DNA from: Tranquillimonas rosea
Lineage (GTDB): Bacteria; Pseudomonadota; Alphaproteobacteria; Rhodobacterales; Rhodobacteraceae
Length of the DNA: 64,000 nt
Direction: 5' to 3'
Assembly: GCF_900111315.1 (NCBI RefSeq)
Contig: NZ_FOGU01000002.1
Coordinates: forward strand, 62,001-126,000
Shown: positions 43,929 through 51,507 of the stretch, piece after piece
Numbering within the stretch: the first letter of the stretch is position 1
Layout of the letters: each line of letters begins with the position of its first letter
Translations under genes and position numbers: made by a program
The notes under the pieces: generated by a model
The model's database searches: none
Seen by the model: the letters and a program-made list of their open reading frames with translations, nothing else
Told to the model about the DNA's origin: nothing

Positions 43929-43954
43929 AAAAGGCCGGCGCGGGCCGGCCTTTT
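43929..43954. terminator. bidirectional Rho-independent terminator
   Basis: AAAAGGCCGGC and GCCGGCCTTTT flank a 4-base loop. The A run on one side and T run on the other let it stop both the RAM-domain gene (+) and the PRC-barrel gene (-), whose stops lie 13 and 43 bases away. Confidence 0.88.
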
Positions 43955-43996
43955 CCGTGGCGCCCCGCACGGAGGCGCCGTTTTTGAACGAGAGGC

Positions 43997-45754
43997 TTAG
44001 CCCTCGTATTCTTCCATGTTCTCGAGCTCGTCGCGGGTGCGGTCGGTGTAGACGCGCAGCTCGTCGCCGTCCTCGGCGCGCAGGATGGTCAGCTCTTCCA
44101 TTGGCAGGGCGACGTTGCGCTCGCCCAGGCCCAGGAAACCGCCGACGCCGACGATGATCTGCTGCACGGCTTCGCCGTCGCCGAGGACCGCGTCGCTGAT
44201 GTCGCCGATGCGCTCGTCGTTCTGGTTGAAGAGCGAGCTGGAGGTCAGCGCGTCGACTTCGACCTGGTCCGGCTCGACCGGCTGGAAGCCGTCGCGCTGG
44301 ACGTCGCTTTCGCTGTTGCTGGCCTGCTCGTTGCCGCCGTCGCCCGACTGCGAGGCCTGATCATCCGACTGCTGCTGGTCGCTGCTGTCGCCCGACTGCG
44401 AGGCCTGATCATCCGACATCTGCTGGTCGCTGCTGTCGCCCGACTGCGAGGCCTGGTCGTCCGACATCTGCTGATCACTGTTGTCGCCCGACTGCGAGGC
44501 CTGGTCGTCCGACATCTGCTGATCACTGTTGTCGCCCGACTGCGAGGCCTGGTCGTCCGACATCTGCTGGTCGCTGCCGTCGCCCGACTGCGAGGCCTGA
44601 TCGTCCGACATCTGCTGGTCGCTGCTGTCGTCCGACTGCGACTCCTGGTCGCTCGACATCTGCTGATCGCCCGACTCGCCGCTCTCGTTCGAGGCGGTCT
44701 GCATCGTCACGGTCGGCTCGCCGGTCTGCTCGAAGTTGACCTGCGGCTCGCCCTGCATCGAGAAGTCGATCTGCGGCTCGGACGCTTCGTAGTTCACGGT
44801 CGGCTGGCCATCGCTTTCGACGGTGACGTTCGCGGCGCTGGAGCCGCTGTCGCCCTCACCCGACTGGCCTTCGCTGTCCGAGCCGTCCGACTGGCTGTCG
44901 CCCGACTCGTTCGACGCGGTCTGGTACGTCACCTGCGGCTCGCTTTGCGTGACCGAGACCTCGGCGTCGCCGACCTCTTGCGCGTCCTGCTCTTCGCCCT
45001 GGCCATAGGTCGTGCCGGACTGCTCGTCCTGCACCTGCACGCCATCGCCGGACGCCTGGTCGGCTTCGACGACCTGAAGGTCGAGGTTCACCGCCGGCGG
45101 CGACTGGCTGACCGACACGGTCGGTTCGGCCTGGCGCACCTCGATCTCGGGCTCGGCGTTGGCGACGCTGACGTCCGGGTCGGGCATGGTGACGATGATC
45201 TCGGGCGCGGGCTGCTCGATCGTCACGGTGGGCTGGGCCATCTCGACGGTGACGTTCGACTGCGGCTGGCGCACGGTGATCTCGGGCTGGCGCTGCTGCA
45301 CCGTCACCTCGGGATTGGCGCGGTTGACCATGACCTCGGTCTGGCCTTCCTCGACATCGACTTGCGGGGCATTGCGGCTGAGCGTGACGACACCTTCGAC
45401 CACGCGCTCGGCATCGAGTTCGACGGTGGTCTGCTCGCGCTCGGCCACGGTGGCCTCGGCGTCAGCCTCGGCCTCCGCGGTATCGCTGTCCGAGCTCTGG
45501 TCGGAGGCGGTGTCGTTGTCGGACTGGGTGTTCTCGATCTCGGACAGCTGCGTCGAGCAGGCTTCGGTATCGCCCTCGTCGACGATATTCTGCAGTTCGT
45601 CCTCGCTGAGCGACGCGCCTTCGGGGGCGCCGTCCTCGATCATGCTGGCGAGCTCCTGGCAGGGCTCGTCGGATTGTTGCGCCTGGGCAAGACCGACCGT
45701 CGCCGGGAATGTCAGCGCGGTGGTCACCAGAAGGTGCGTAACGCTCAGTTTCAT
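43997..45754 (-). CDS. secreted acidic repeat protein with C-terminal PRC barrel
   Basis: The 585-residue protein has a signal peptide (MKLSVTHLLV...GLAQA, about 1-25) and a short N-terminal region with C32 and C66. Eleven tandem 9-residue repeats of the form P-x-V-x-V-x4 occupy 130-228, and similar units recur at 264-281 and 309-354. Seven tandem 16-residue units (SDQQMSDDQASQSGDx) occupy 362-473. A PRC-barrel domain lies at about 503-575 (SLFNQNDERIGDISDAVLGD, VGGFLGLGERNVALPMEEL). The chain is extremely acidic, with almost no Lys. PRC barrels mediate protein or RNA contacts or sit at cell surfaces; the periplasmic or surface role here is unknown. Terminators bound it downstream, and an EcfG-like promoter lies upstream. 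Confidence 0.88.
   Translation of the reverse strand: MKLSVTHLLVTTALTFPATVGLAQAQQSDEPCQELASMIEDGAPEGASLSEDELQNIVDEGDTEACSTQLSEIENTQSDNDTASDQSSDSDTAEAEADAEATVAEREQTTVELDAERVVEGVVTLSRNAPQVDVEEGQTEVMVNRANPEVTVQQRQPEITVRQPQSNVTVEMAQPTVTIEQPAPEIIVTMPDPDVSVANAEPEIEVRQAEPTVSVSQSPPAVNLDLQVVEADQASGDGVQVQDEQSGTTYGQGEEQDAQEVGDAEVSVTQSEPQVTYQTASNESGDSQSDGSDSEGQSGEGDSGSSAANVTVESDGQPTVNYEASEPQIDFSMQGEPQVNFEQTGEPTVTMQTASNESGESGDQQMSSDQESQSDDSSDQQMSDDQASQSGDGSDQQMSDDQASQSGDNSDQQMSDDQASQSGDNSDQQMSDDQASQSGDSSDQQMSDDQASQSGDSSDQQQSDDQASQSGDGGNEQASNSESDVQRDGFQPVEPDQVEVDALTSSSLFNQNDERIGDISDAVLGDGEAVQQIIVGVGGFLGLGERNVALPMEELTILRAEDGDELRVYTDRTRDELENMEEYEG
44336..44671 (-). repeat. seven tandem 48-bp repeats within the PRC-barrel gene
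   Basis: Seven in-frame 48-base units encode SDQQMSDDQASQSGD plus a variable last residue (G, N or S). The first unit (362-377) is degenerate and the last has QQQ for QQM. Units 2-6 are nearly identical at DNA level, including synonymous positions, which shows recent duplication. The unit is 16 residues of Ser, Asp and Gln with no hydrophobic core. Confidence 0.92.
45071..45367 (-). repeat. eleven tandem nonapeptide repeats within the PRC-barrel gene
   Basis: Residues 130-228 divide exactly into eleven 9-residue units, for example PEVTVQQRQ, PEITVRQPQ, PTVTIEQPA, PDVSVANAE, PEIEVRQAE. Positions 3 and 5 are almost always V or I and position 1 is usually P. The DNA copies have diverged, so this array is old and held by selection. 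The alternating pattern predicts short strands, one per unit. Confidence 0.88.
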
Positions 45755-45785
45755 CGTTATCTCCTCAATACGATCACAGTGTCGC

Positions 45786-45811
45786 GAACCCGTCGTGACA
45801 GGCGATGTTCC
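45786..45811 (-). promoter_or_regulatory. EcfG-like (general stress response) promoter candidate
   Basis: On the minus strand GGAAC (45811-45807) is followed after 16 bases by GGTTC (45790-45786), close to the alphaproteobacterial EcfG consensus GGAAC-N16-17-cGTT. It lies 32 bases upstream of the PRC-barrel gene start, which has a good AGGAG site. PRC-barrel genes are frequent members of EcfG regulons. The -10 match is imperfect. Confidence 0.4.
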
Positions 45812-45913
45812 GCGCATTTTTTTGCGGGATTATTGGAACCGGGTGGAAAGTGTCCGGTGCCCGTGATCGTAAAGTTATGAAATAAAGGGATTTATGGCAT
45901 TCACGAACCGCGC

Positions 45914-45952
45914 AAAAAATTGGCGCGGATCCTTGCCGAATCCGCGCCAATT
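45914..45952 (-). terminator. Rho-independent terminator of gabD
   Basis: Read on the minus strand, AATTGGCGCGGAT, loop and ATCCGCGCCAATT form a 13-bp stem followed by TTTTTGCG. It begins 40 bases after the gabD stop. Confidence 0.9.
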
Positions 45953-45991
45953 CATTCCGATTTCCAATGTCTTTTCACATTGTGCCGTGTC

Positions 45992-47470
45992 TCAGATCGC
46001 GGTGTTGATGTATTTCATCTCGGTGAATTCATCGATTCCGTATTTCGAGCCCTCGCGTCCGAGGCCGGATTGCTTCACCCCGCCGAACGGCGCGACTTCG
46101 GTCGAGATCAGGCCGGTGTTCACACCGACGATGCCGTATTCCAGCGCCTCCTGTACGCGGGTCACGCGGCTGATGTCGCGCGAGAAGAAATACGAGGCGA
46201 GGCCGAAGATCGTGTCGTTCGCCTTTTCGATCGCCTCTTCCTCGGTCTCGAAGCGGAACAGCGGGGCGAGGGGGCCGAACGTCTCTTCGGTGGCAAAGGC
46301 CATGTCCTGTGTCGCCCCGGTGATGACCGTCGGCTGGAAGAACGTGCCGCCGAGCGCGTGCTCTTTGCCGCCGGCGATCACCTTGCCGCCCTTCTCCTGC
46401 GCGTCGGCGATATGCGCCTTGACCTTCTCGACCGCGTCCCGGTCGATCAGCGGCCCGTAATCGGTGCCTTCTTCCAGGCCGTCGCCCACGGTCTTGTCCT
46501 GCAGCTTTTGCGCCAGCTTCTCGGCGAAGGCGTCGTAGATGCCGGACTGGACGTAAATGCGGTTCGCGCAGACGCAGGTCTGGCCGTTGTTGCGGAACTT
46601 GCAGGCGATGGCGCCCTCGACCGCCGCGTCGAGGTCGGCGTCGTCGAACACGATGAAGGGCGCGTTGCCGCCCAGCTCCATCGAGCATTTCTTCACCTGG
46701 TCGGCGGCCTGGCTCAGAAGGATGCGGCCCACCTCGGTCGAGCCGGTGAAGGTCAGCTTGCGGACCTTCTCATTCTCGCAGAACTCCTTGCCGATCTCGG
46801 AGGACGACGACGACGGCACGATCGACAGGATGCCCTTGGGCAGCCCGGCCCGGTCGGCCAGCACGCCGAGCGCGAGCGCCGAAAGCGGCGTCTGCGAGGG
46901 CGGGCGCACCACGAACGAACAGCCGGCAGCCAGCGCCGGGCCCGCCTTGCGCGTGATCATCGCGTTGGGAAAGTTCCACGGCGTGATCGCGGCGGCGACG
47001 CCCACGGGCTGACGGATGACCGAGATGCGCTTGTTCTCGGCATTGCCGGGGATCGTGTCGCCGTAGACGCGCTTGGCCTCTTCGGCGAACCACTCGACGA
47101 ACGAGGCGCCGTACATGATCTCGCCCTTGGCCTCGGCATGGGGCTTGCCCTCTTCCGCGGTGAGGATGGTGGCGAGGTCGTCGGCGTGCTCGATCATCAG
47201 GTCGAACCACTTGCGCAGGATCTGGCTGCGCTCCTTGGCGGTCTTTTTGGCCCAGTCCTTCTGTGCGGCATGGGCCAGGTCGATCGCCTTGGCGCATTGC
47301 GCCCGGTCCAGATCGGCGACCTTCGCGATCACGTCGCCGCGGGCGGGGTTCGTGACCTCGAAGGTCTTGCCGCCCTCGGCATCGGTCCAGTCGCCCCCGA
47401 GATACGCCTTGGTGACCAGAAGGTCGGGGTCCTTCAGCAGGTCGGCGAGGTTCGTTGCGGAATCGAGCAT
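45992..47470 (-). CDS. gabD: NAD(P)-dependent succinate-semialdehyde dehydrogenase
   Basis: The 492-residue aldehyde dehydrogenase oxidises succinate semialdehyde to succinate, the last step of GABA breakdown. The cofactor site is FTGSTEVGRILL, the catalytic glutamate lies in MELGGNAPFIVFDDAD, and the nucleophile is the first Cys of NNGQTCVCANRIYV. The GabD type is suggested by the double cysteine and by VGVNTGLISTEVAPFGGVKQSGLGREGS near the C-terminus. Glutarate semialdehyde dehydrogenase is an alternative. ATG 47470 was chosen over 47497. It ends at a clear terminator and diverges from the next hydrolase gene. Confidence 0.93.
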   Translation of the reverse strand: MLDSATNLADLLKDPDLLVTKAYLGGDWTDAEGGKTFEVTNPARGDVIAKVADLDRAQCAKAIDLAHAAQKDWAKKTAKERSQILRKWFDLMIEHADDLATILTAEEGKPHAEAKGEIMYGASFVEWFAEEAKRVYGDTIPGNAENKRISVIRQPVGVAAAITPWNFPNAMITRKAGPALAAGCSFVVRPPSQTPLSALALGVLADRAGLPKGILSIVPSSSSSEIGKEFCENEKVRKLTFTGSTEVGRILLSQAADQVKKCSMELGGNAPFIVFDDADLDAAVEGAIACKFRNNGQTCVCANRIYVQSGIYDAFAEKLAQKLQDKTVGDGLEEGTDYGPLIDRDAVEKVKAHIADAQEKGGKVIAGGKEHALGGTFFQPTVITGATQDMAFATEETFGPLAPLFRFETEEEAIEKANDTIFGLASYFFSRDISRVTRVQEALEYGIVGVNTGLISTEVAPFGGVKQSGLGREGSKYGIDEFTEMKYINTAI

Positions 47471-47559
47471 GGTTGGGTCTCCGGGGTTGCACGGCACGCC
47501 GCGTGCCGGGAAATGTATCGCACCGGAAACGCGTGGCCGCAGAGGAAAGGTTCCGCCGC

Positions 47560-48339
47560 ATGTCCAATGACGACGCCTATGCCAACGCCGCCCATATCGA
47601 CGGGGCAGAGGCGTATCCGCGCCGTTGGCAGGAGGCCGCCGCCTCTCTGCGGGCGGCGACGGCGGGCGAGGTGCACCGGCGTTACGGCAGCGCCCGCCGC
47701 CAGCGCTATGACCTGTTCCTGCCCGAGGGGGAGGCGCACGGCACGGCGGTCTTCGTGCATGGCGGCTACTGGCGCACGCTCGACAAGTCGGTCTGGTCGC
47801 ACCTCGCCGCGGGCCCTCTGGCGCGGGGCTGGGCCGTGGCGATGCCGTCCTACACGCTGGCGCCGGCGGCCCGCATCCCCGAGATCACGTCCGAGATCGC
47901 CGCCTTCCTGACCCACCTGGCCGACGAGCGCCCCGGGCCGCTGCGTTTGGCGGGTCACTCGGCCGGTGGGCACCTGGTGGCGCGGATGCTGTGCCCCGGC
48001 GTCCTGCCGCCGCCGGTGCTCGAAAGGGTGGAGGCCTGCGTGCCGATCTCGCCCGTGGCCGATCTCCGCCCGCTGATCGACACCGAGATGAACGCCGACT
48101 TCCGGCTCGATACCGAAACGGCCGAGGCGGAGAGCCCCGCGCTGCTGCCGCGCGAGGGCGCGGCGCGGGTGACGGTCTGGGTCGGCGCGGACGAGCGCCC
48201 GGCCTTCCGCGACCAGGCCCGGTGGCTGGCGCAGGCGTGGAACGTTCCACTGGTCGTCGAACCGGCGCGGCATCACTTCGACGTGGTCGACGGGCTCGAG
48301 ACTGCGGACTCGGCGCTCACCGAGGCGCTACTCGGCTAG
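47560..48339 (+). CDS. alpha/beta hydrolase (arylformamidase-like)
   Basis: The 259-residue cytosolic hydrolase has HGGYW at 67-71, an oxyanion motif typical of arylformamidases and hormone-sensitive lipase-like enzymes, and the nucleophile S134 in GHSAGGHL. The late acid and base are likely in WVGADERP and ARHHFDVVD. Arylformamidase converts N-formylkynurenine to kynurenine, but no other kyn gene is nearby, so the substrate is open. Its stop directly abuts the convergent gene at 48340. Confidence 0.88.
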   Translation: MSNDDAYANAAHIDGAEAYPRRWQEAAASLRAATAGEVHRRYGSARRQRYDLFLPEGEAHGTAVFVHGGYWRTLDKSVWSHLAAGPLARGWAVAMPSYTLAPAARIPEITSEIAAFLTHLADERPGPLRLAGHSAGGHLVARMLCPGVLPPPVLERVEACVPISPVADLRPLIDTEMNADFRLDTETAEAESPALLPREGAARVTVWVGADERPAFRDQARWLAQAWNVPLVVEPARHHFDVVDGLETADSALTEALLG

Positions 48340-48888
48340 TCAGCTGCCGAAGCCGGACAGCGCATCGAAGTCCATTGCCGCGAGATGGTGCGACATCTGC
48401 GTCGGCGTGGCCCCGCCGGCCTGCACGAGCACCCTGTCCCCGACCACGGTGGTCAGTTCGCCCCCGTTGTCGATGAACACCTTTTCGTCGATCACGCGGA
48501 TCTGGCCCATCTGGGTCATAAGGCCCGCGTCGCGCATCATGCCGGCGAAGCCCGTGATCAGCGGGCTGTCGGCCACCAGCGTCAGCGTGAAGGCGGTGCC
48601 CTCGTCGGAATAGCTGCCCGAGACGGCGATTCCACCGATTGGGTCGGCGGGCGTGAGGTTCACCGTGCGCTCCCATCCGTCGCGCGGCGCGGGCAGGAAG
48701 GCGGCGAGTCGTTCGGCCCTGGCGGTCTGGATGTGCTCGCGCGCGTTGTCGAGCTCCTCCAGCGCCGCTTGCAGGTCGCCCGCGTCATAGGCCGTGCGGG
48801 CCGCGTCGAGGCTGCGTGCCAAGTCGTCGGCGGCAACGGGACCGGCGGCCAGGGCCAGTGCTGCGATCAGCGGCGCGACGCGGCTCAT
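48340..48888 (-). CDS. periplasmic protein of unknown function
   Basis: This 182-residue protein has a signal peptide (MSRVAPLIAALALAAGPVAA, about 20 residues) and no further membrane span. A helical section follows (LARSLDAARTAYDAGDLQAALEELDNAREHIQ), resembling a single tetratricopeptide-like unit. The C-terminal half is mainly beta (GGIAVSGSYSDEGTAFTLTLVADSP). I recognise no family with confidence. It is 67 bases downstream of a DsbD-like periplasmic gene on the same strand. Confidence 0.78.
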   Translation of the reverse strand: MSRVAPLIAALALAAGPVAADDLARSLDAARTAYDAGDLQAALEELDNAREHIQTARAERLAAFLPAPRDGWERTVNLTPADPIGGIAVSGSYSDEGTAFTLTLVADSPLITGFAGMMRDAGLMTQMGQIRVIDEKVFIDNGGELTTVVGDRVLVQAGGATPTQMSHHLAAMDFDALSGFGS

Positions 48889-48955
48889 GCGAGTTCTCGA
48901 CGGGTCATCCGAACCCCAACATGTCCGAGGCGGTGGCGCGCGTCGAGGGGGCGCG

Positions 48956-49753
48956 TCAGCCGCAGCCGCGGATGTCCACCGCCCGGCCGCCGCCGATGAC
49001 AGTCAGGCGCAGGGCGCCGCGGTCCAGCGCGACGGGTCCGCCGTCCGGCGGCACGATCTCGACCCGCGTGGTCAGCGTGGTGCCGTCGCGCCGCGTCTCG
49101 GCCGGAGAGATCCACAGATCGGTGCCGGGCAGCTCGGCCACGACCGTCTCGTCCGGCCCGAGCCGCGGGATGTCCAGCTGCGCGGTCAGCGCGATCCCGT
49201 CGGAAATCGGGTCGATCCGGCAGGCGAGGGGTCCCGCGCCCGACGCGCGTGCCGTCGCGGGCTGGTCGCCGAGCGCCGCGGCGATGCGCGGGTCGGCGCT
49301 GCCGCCCGCGGGCAGCGCGGCGGCGACCGTGGTGGAGTAGGGGATGCAGATGTCGTGGCAGACGCCGATCTCGATCTCGCCGGCCAGCCGCGCCGCGTCA
49401 CGCGCGTCCCGCAGCCCTAGTTCGATCGGGATGATCACCGACCCGCCGTAGCCTATTGAGCGCATGCCGGCCTGATCGAACACCTTCGGCACCGGCCAGT
49501 GCACCGCCGCGGTCGATACGTTGCGCGTGCCCGTCCAGCGAAAGACCGGCGGGATGCCGGCGTCGCCCGGACTGCGCCAGTAGGTCTTCCATCCAGGCGC
49601 CAGGTCGATCCGCAGCGCGGCCATGTGCGTGCCGCGCTCGGTGCGCCATCCGGGCAGGAGAGACACCTCGGCCACGTCCTCGGGCATGGTCTGCGCGATG
49701 GCGGGCGAGGCGGCGCAGGTCAGGGCCAGCAGCAGGAGCAGGATGCGTCTCAT
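48956..49753 (-). CDS. DsbD N-terminal-domain protein (periplasmic disulfide corrector-like)
   Basis: The 265-residue protein has a signal peptide (MRRILLLLLALTCAASPAIA). The mature part resembles the immunoglobulin-like N-terminal domain of DsbD: SLLPGWRTERGTHMAALRIDLAPGWKTYWRSPGDAGIPP and EIEIGVCHDICIPYST. The Cys pair is C-x3-C, as in DsbD N-domains. DsbD's membrane and thioredoxin domains are missing here. It could pass electrons from a CcdA-like partner to periplasmic targets. ATG 49753 matches the start of the signal. Confidence 0.82.
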   Translation of the reverse strand: MRRILLLLLALTCAASPAIAQTMPEDVAEVSLLPGWRTERGTHMAALRIDLAPGWKTYWRSPGDAGIPPVFRWTGTRNVSTAAVHWPVPKVFDQAGMRSIGYGGSVIIPIELGLRDARDAARLAGEIEIGVCHDICIPYSTTVAAALPAGGSADPRIAAALGDQPATARASGAGPLACRIDPISDGIALTAQLDIPRLGPDETVVAELPGTDLWISPAETRRDGTTLTTRVEIVPPDGGPVALDRGALRLTVIGGGRAVDIRGCG

Positions 49754-49865
49754 GGTCGCGATCTGCACCAGAAGAGGGGCACGAAGGGAAGTCACAATCG
49801 ACGGAAGCGGACGTTATCCGTCTGAGCCCTCTTGTTCTTTGCGGTGGATCCGGCAGATTCGGGAC

Positions 49866-50441
49866 ATGAGCGACGATCCTGCGAACGAAGACCTCAGCGG
49901 CAAGCTGCTGATCGCGATGCCCGGCATGGGGGATCCGCGCTTCGACCGGAGCGTAATCTTCCTGTGCGCCCATTCCGAGGACGGGGCCATGGGCCTGATC
50001 GTCAACAAGCCCAGCAGCGGCGTGACCTTCGCTGAACTGCTGGAGCAGTTGTCGATCGATCCCGGCATGTCGCCGCGCGAGATCCGGGTGTATTTCGGCG
50101 GTCCCGTCGATACCGGCCGGGGCTTTGTGCTTCATTCGGCGGATTACGGGACGAACAGCTCGACCCTGCATGTGGACGACTCCTTCGGGATGACCGCCAC
50201 GCTGGATGTGCTCGAGGATATCTCCGAGGGGCGCGGCCCCGACAACGCGATTCTCGCGCTGGGCTATGCGGGCTGGGGGCCGGGGCAGCTGGAGGACGAA
50301 ATCCGCGGCAACGGCTGGCTCACCGCCGATGCCTCGGGCGAGATCGTCTTTGACGGGAACGACGAGGCCAAGTGGTCGGCGGCGCTGCGCACGTTGGGAA
50401 TCGACCCGGTCCTGCTGTCCTCGACGGCGGGCCGGGCCTAG
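49866..50441 (+). CDS. yqgE: YqgE/AlgH family protein
   Basis: The 191-residue cytosolic protein has the family hallmarks: LSGKLLIAMPGMGDPRFDRSVIFLCAHSEDGAMGLIVNKP, YFGGPVDTGRGFVLHS, and LALGYAGWGPGQLEDEIRGNGWL. In Pseudomonas the relative AlgH was proposed to regulate alginate, but its biochemical function is unknown. ATG 49866 is the standard start. Its stop overlaps the convergent Sua5-type gene stop in a shared CTAG. Confidence 0.95.
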   Translation: MSDDPANEDLSGKLLIAMPGMGDPRFDRSVIFLCAHSEDGAMGLIVNKPSSGVTFAELLEQLSIDPGMSPREIRVYFGGPVDTGRGFVLHSADYGTNSSTLHVDDSFGMTATLDVLEDISEGRGPDNAILALGYAGWGPGQLEDEIRGNGWLTADASGEIVFDGNDEAKWSAALRTLGIDPVLLSSTAGRA

Positions 50442-51379
50442 CGGGGCGCGGCGGCGCGGCGCAGGCGGTCGTTGATCGCCAGCCCCAGTCCTGTCTCGGG
50501 GATCGGCGACACCGCAATCCGCGTTGCGCCCTCGGCATCGAGCGTTCTGAGGTGATGGAACAGCTGCGCGGCGGCCTCGGTCAGATCGCCCGTGGGCGAC
50601 AGGTTGATCGGCGCGTCGACCCTGCCGAAGCCCAGCAGCACCTCGCCGGCTTCGGGCGCAGTCACGTTCAGGCGCATTGCCGCGTTCGGCGCATAGTGCG
50701 AGGCGAGCTGGCCGGGCGCGTTCGGCGTGTCGCCGCCCGCGTGGTGCGACAGCTCCTGCCCGAGACAGGCCTCGATCGCCTCGGCCGGCAGCCCGCCGGG
50801 GCGCAGCAGGGTGGGCGTGTCCGAGACGCCGACGATGGTTGATTCCACCCCGACGCTGCAGGGCCCGCCGTCGAGCACCGCGTCGATCCGGTCCGACAGC
50901 CCTTCGGCCACGTGCTCGGCCCGGGTCGGGCTGACCCGGCCCGAGGGGTTGGCCGAGGGCGCGGCAACGGGGATGCCCGCCCGGATCAGCAGGTTCCGGG
51001 CCAGCGGCAGGTCCGGCACCCGCAGCGCGATGGTATCCAGCCCCGCCGACACGAGCGGCGCGATCCCGGCGGAGGCGCGCAGCGGCACCACCAGCGTGAG
51101 CGGTCCGGGCCAGAACGTCTCGGCCAGGCGAAGCGCCTGATCTGGGAAATCGGCGATGGCCCGCGCGGCGTCGAGGTCGGGCACGTGGACGATCAGCGGA
51201 TTGAACCGGGGCCGTCCCTTGGCCGCGAAGATCTCCGCCACCGCGAGGTCGTCGGTGGCGTCTCCGCCCAGCCCGTAGACCGTCTCGGTGGGGAATGCGA
51301 CCAGCCGCCCGCGGCGGAGAAGCTCGGCGCCCCGTTCGATCCCGTCCTGGTCGGGGCTCAGCACCTGCATCCGGGTCAT
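50438..51379 (-). CDS. L-threonylcarbamoyladenylate synthase (Sua5/YrdC type)
   Basis: The 313-residue enzyme makes threonylcarbamoyl-AMP, the first intermediate of the tRNA t6A37 modification. The YrdC domain (about 10-200) has LVAFPTETVYGLGGDA, FAAKGRPRFNPLIVHV, and VPDLPLARNLLIRAGIPVAAPSANPSG. The C-terminal part (about 225-313) is the Sua5 extension (SHHAGGDTPNAPGQLASHYAP), so this is the longer Sua5 type rather than TsaC. ATG 51379 fits the family start MTRMQVLSPD. Confidence 0.95.
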   Translation of the reverse strand: MTRMQVLSPDQDGIERGAELLRRGRLVAFPTETVYGLGGDATDDLAVAEIFAAKGRPRFNPLIVHVPDLDAARAIADFPDQALRLAETFWPGPLTLVVPLRASAGIAPLVSAGLDTIALRVPDLPLARNLLIRAGIPVAAPSANPSGRVSPTRAEHVAEGLSDRIDAVLDGGPCSVGVESTIVGVSDTPTLLRPGGLPAEAIEACLGQELSHHAGGDTPNAPGQLASHYAPNAAMRLNVTAPEAGEVLLGFGRVDAPINLSPTGDLTEAAAQLFHHLRTLDAEGATRIAVSPIPETGLGLAINDRLRRAAAPR

Positions 51380-51507
51380 TGCGCACCTCTTGCCGTGACG
51401 CTGCGTTCGGGTTGATGGCCCCGGCGGGGGCAATCATCCTTACGTCGCATTAAACGCCATAGGCGGGGATTGTCGCGATGCCAACCCGCCAGGCCGAGGA
51501 GGTTTCG

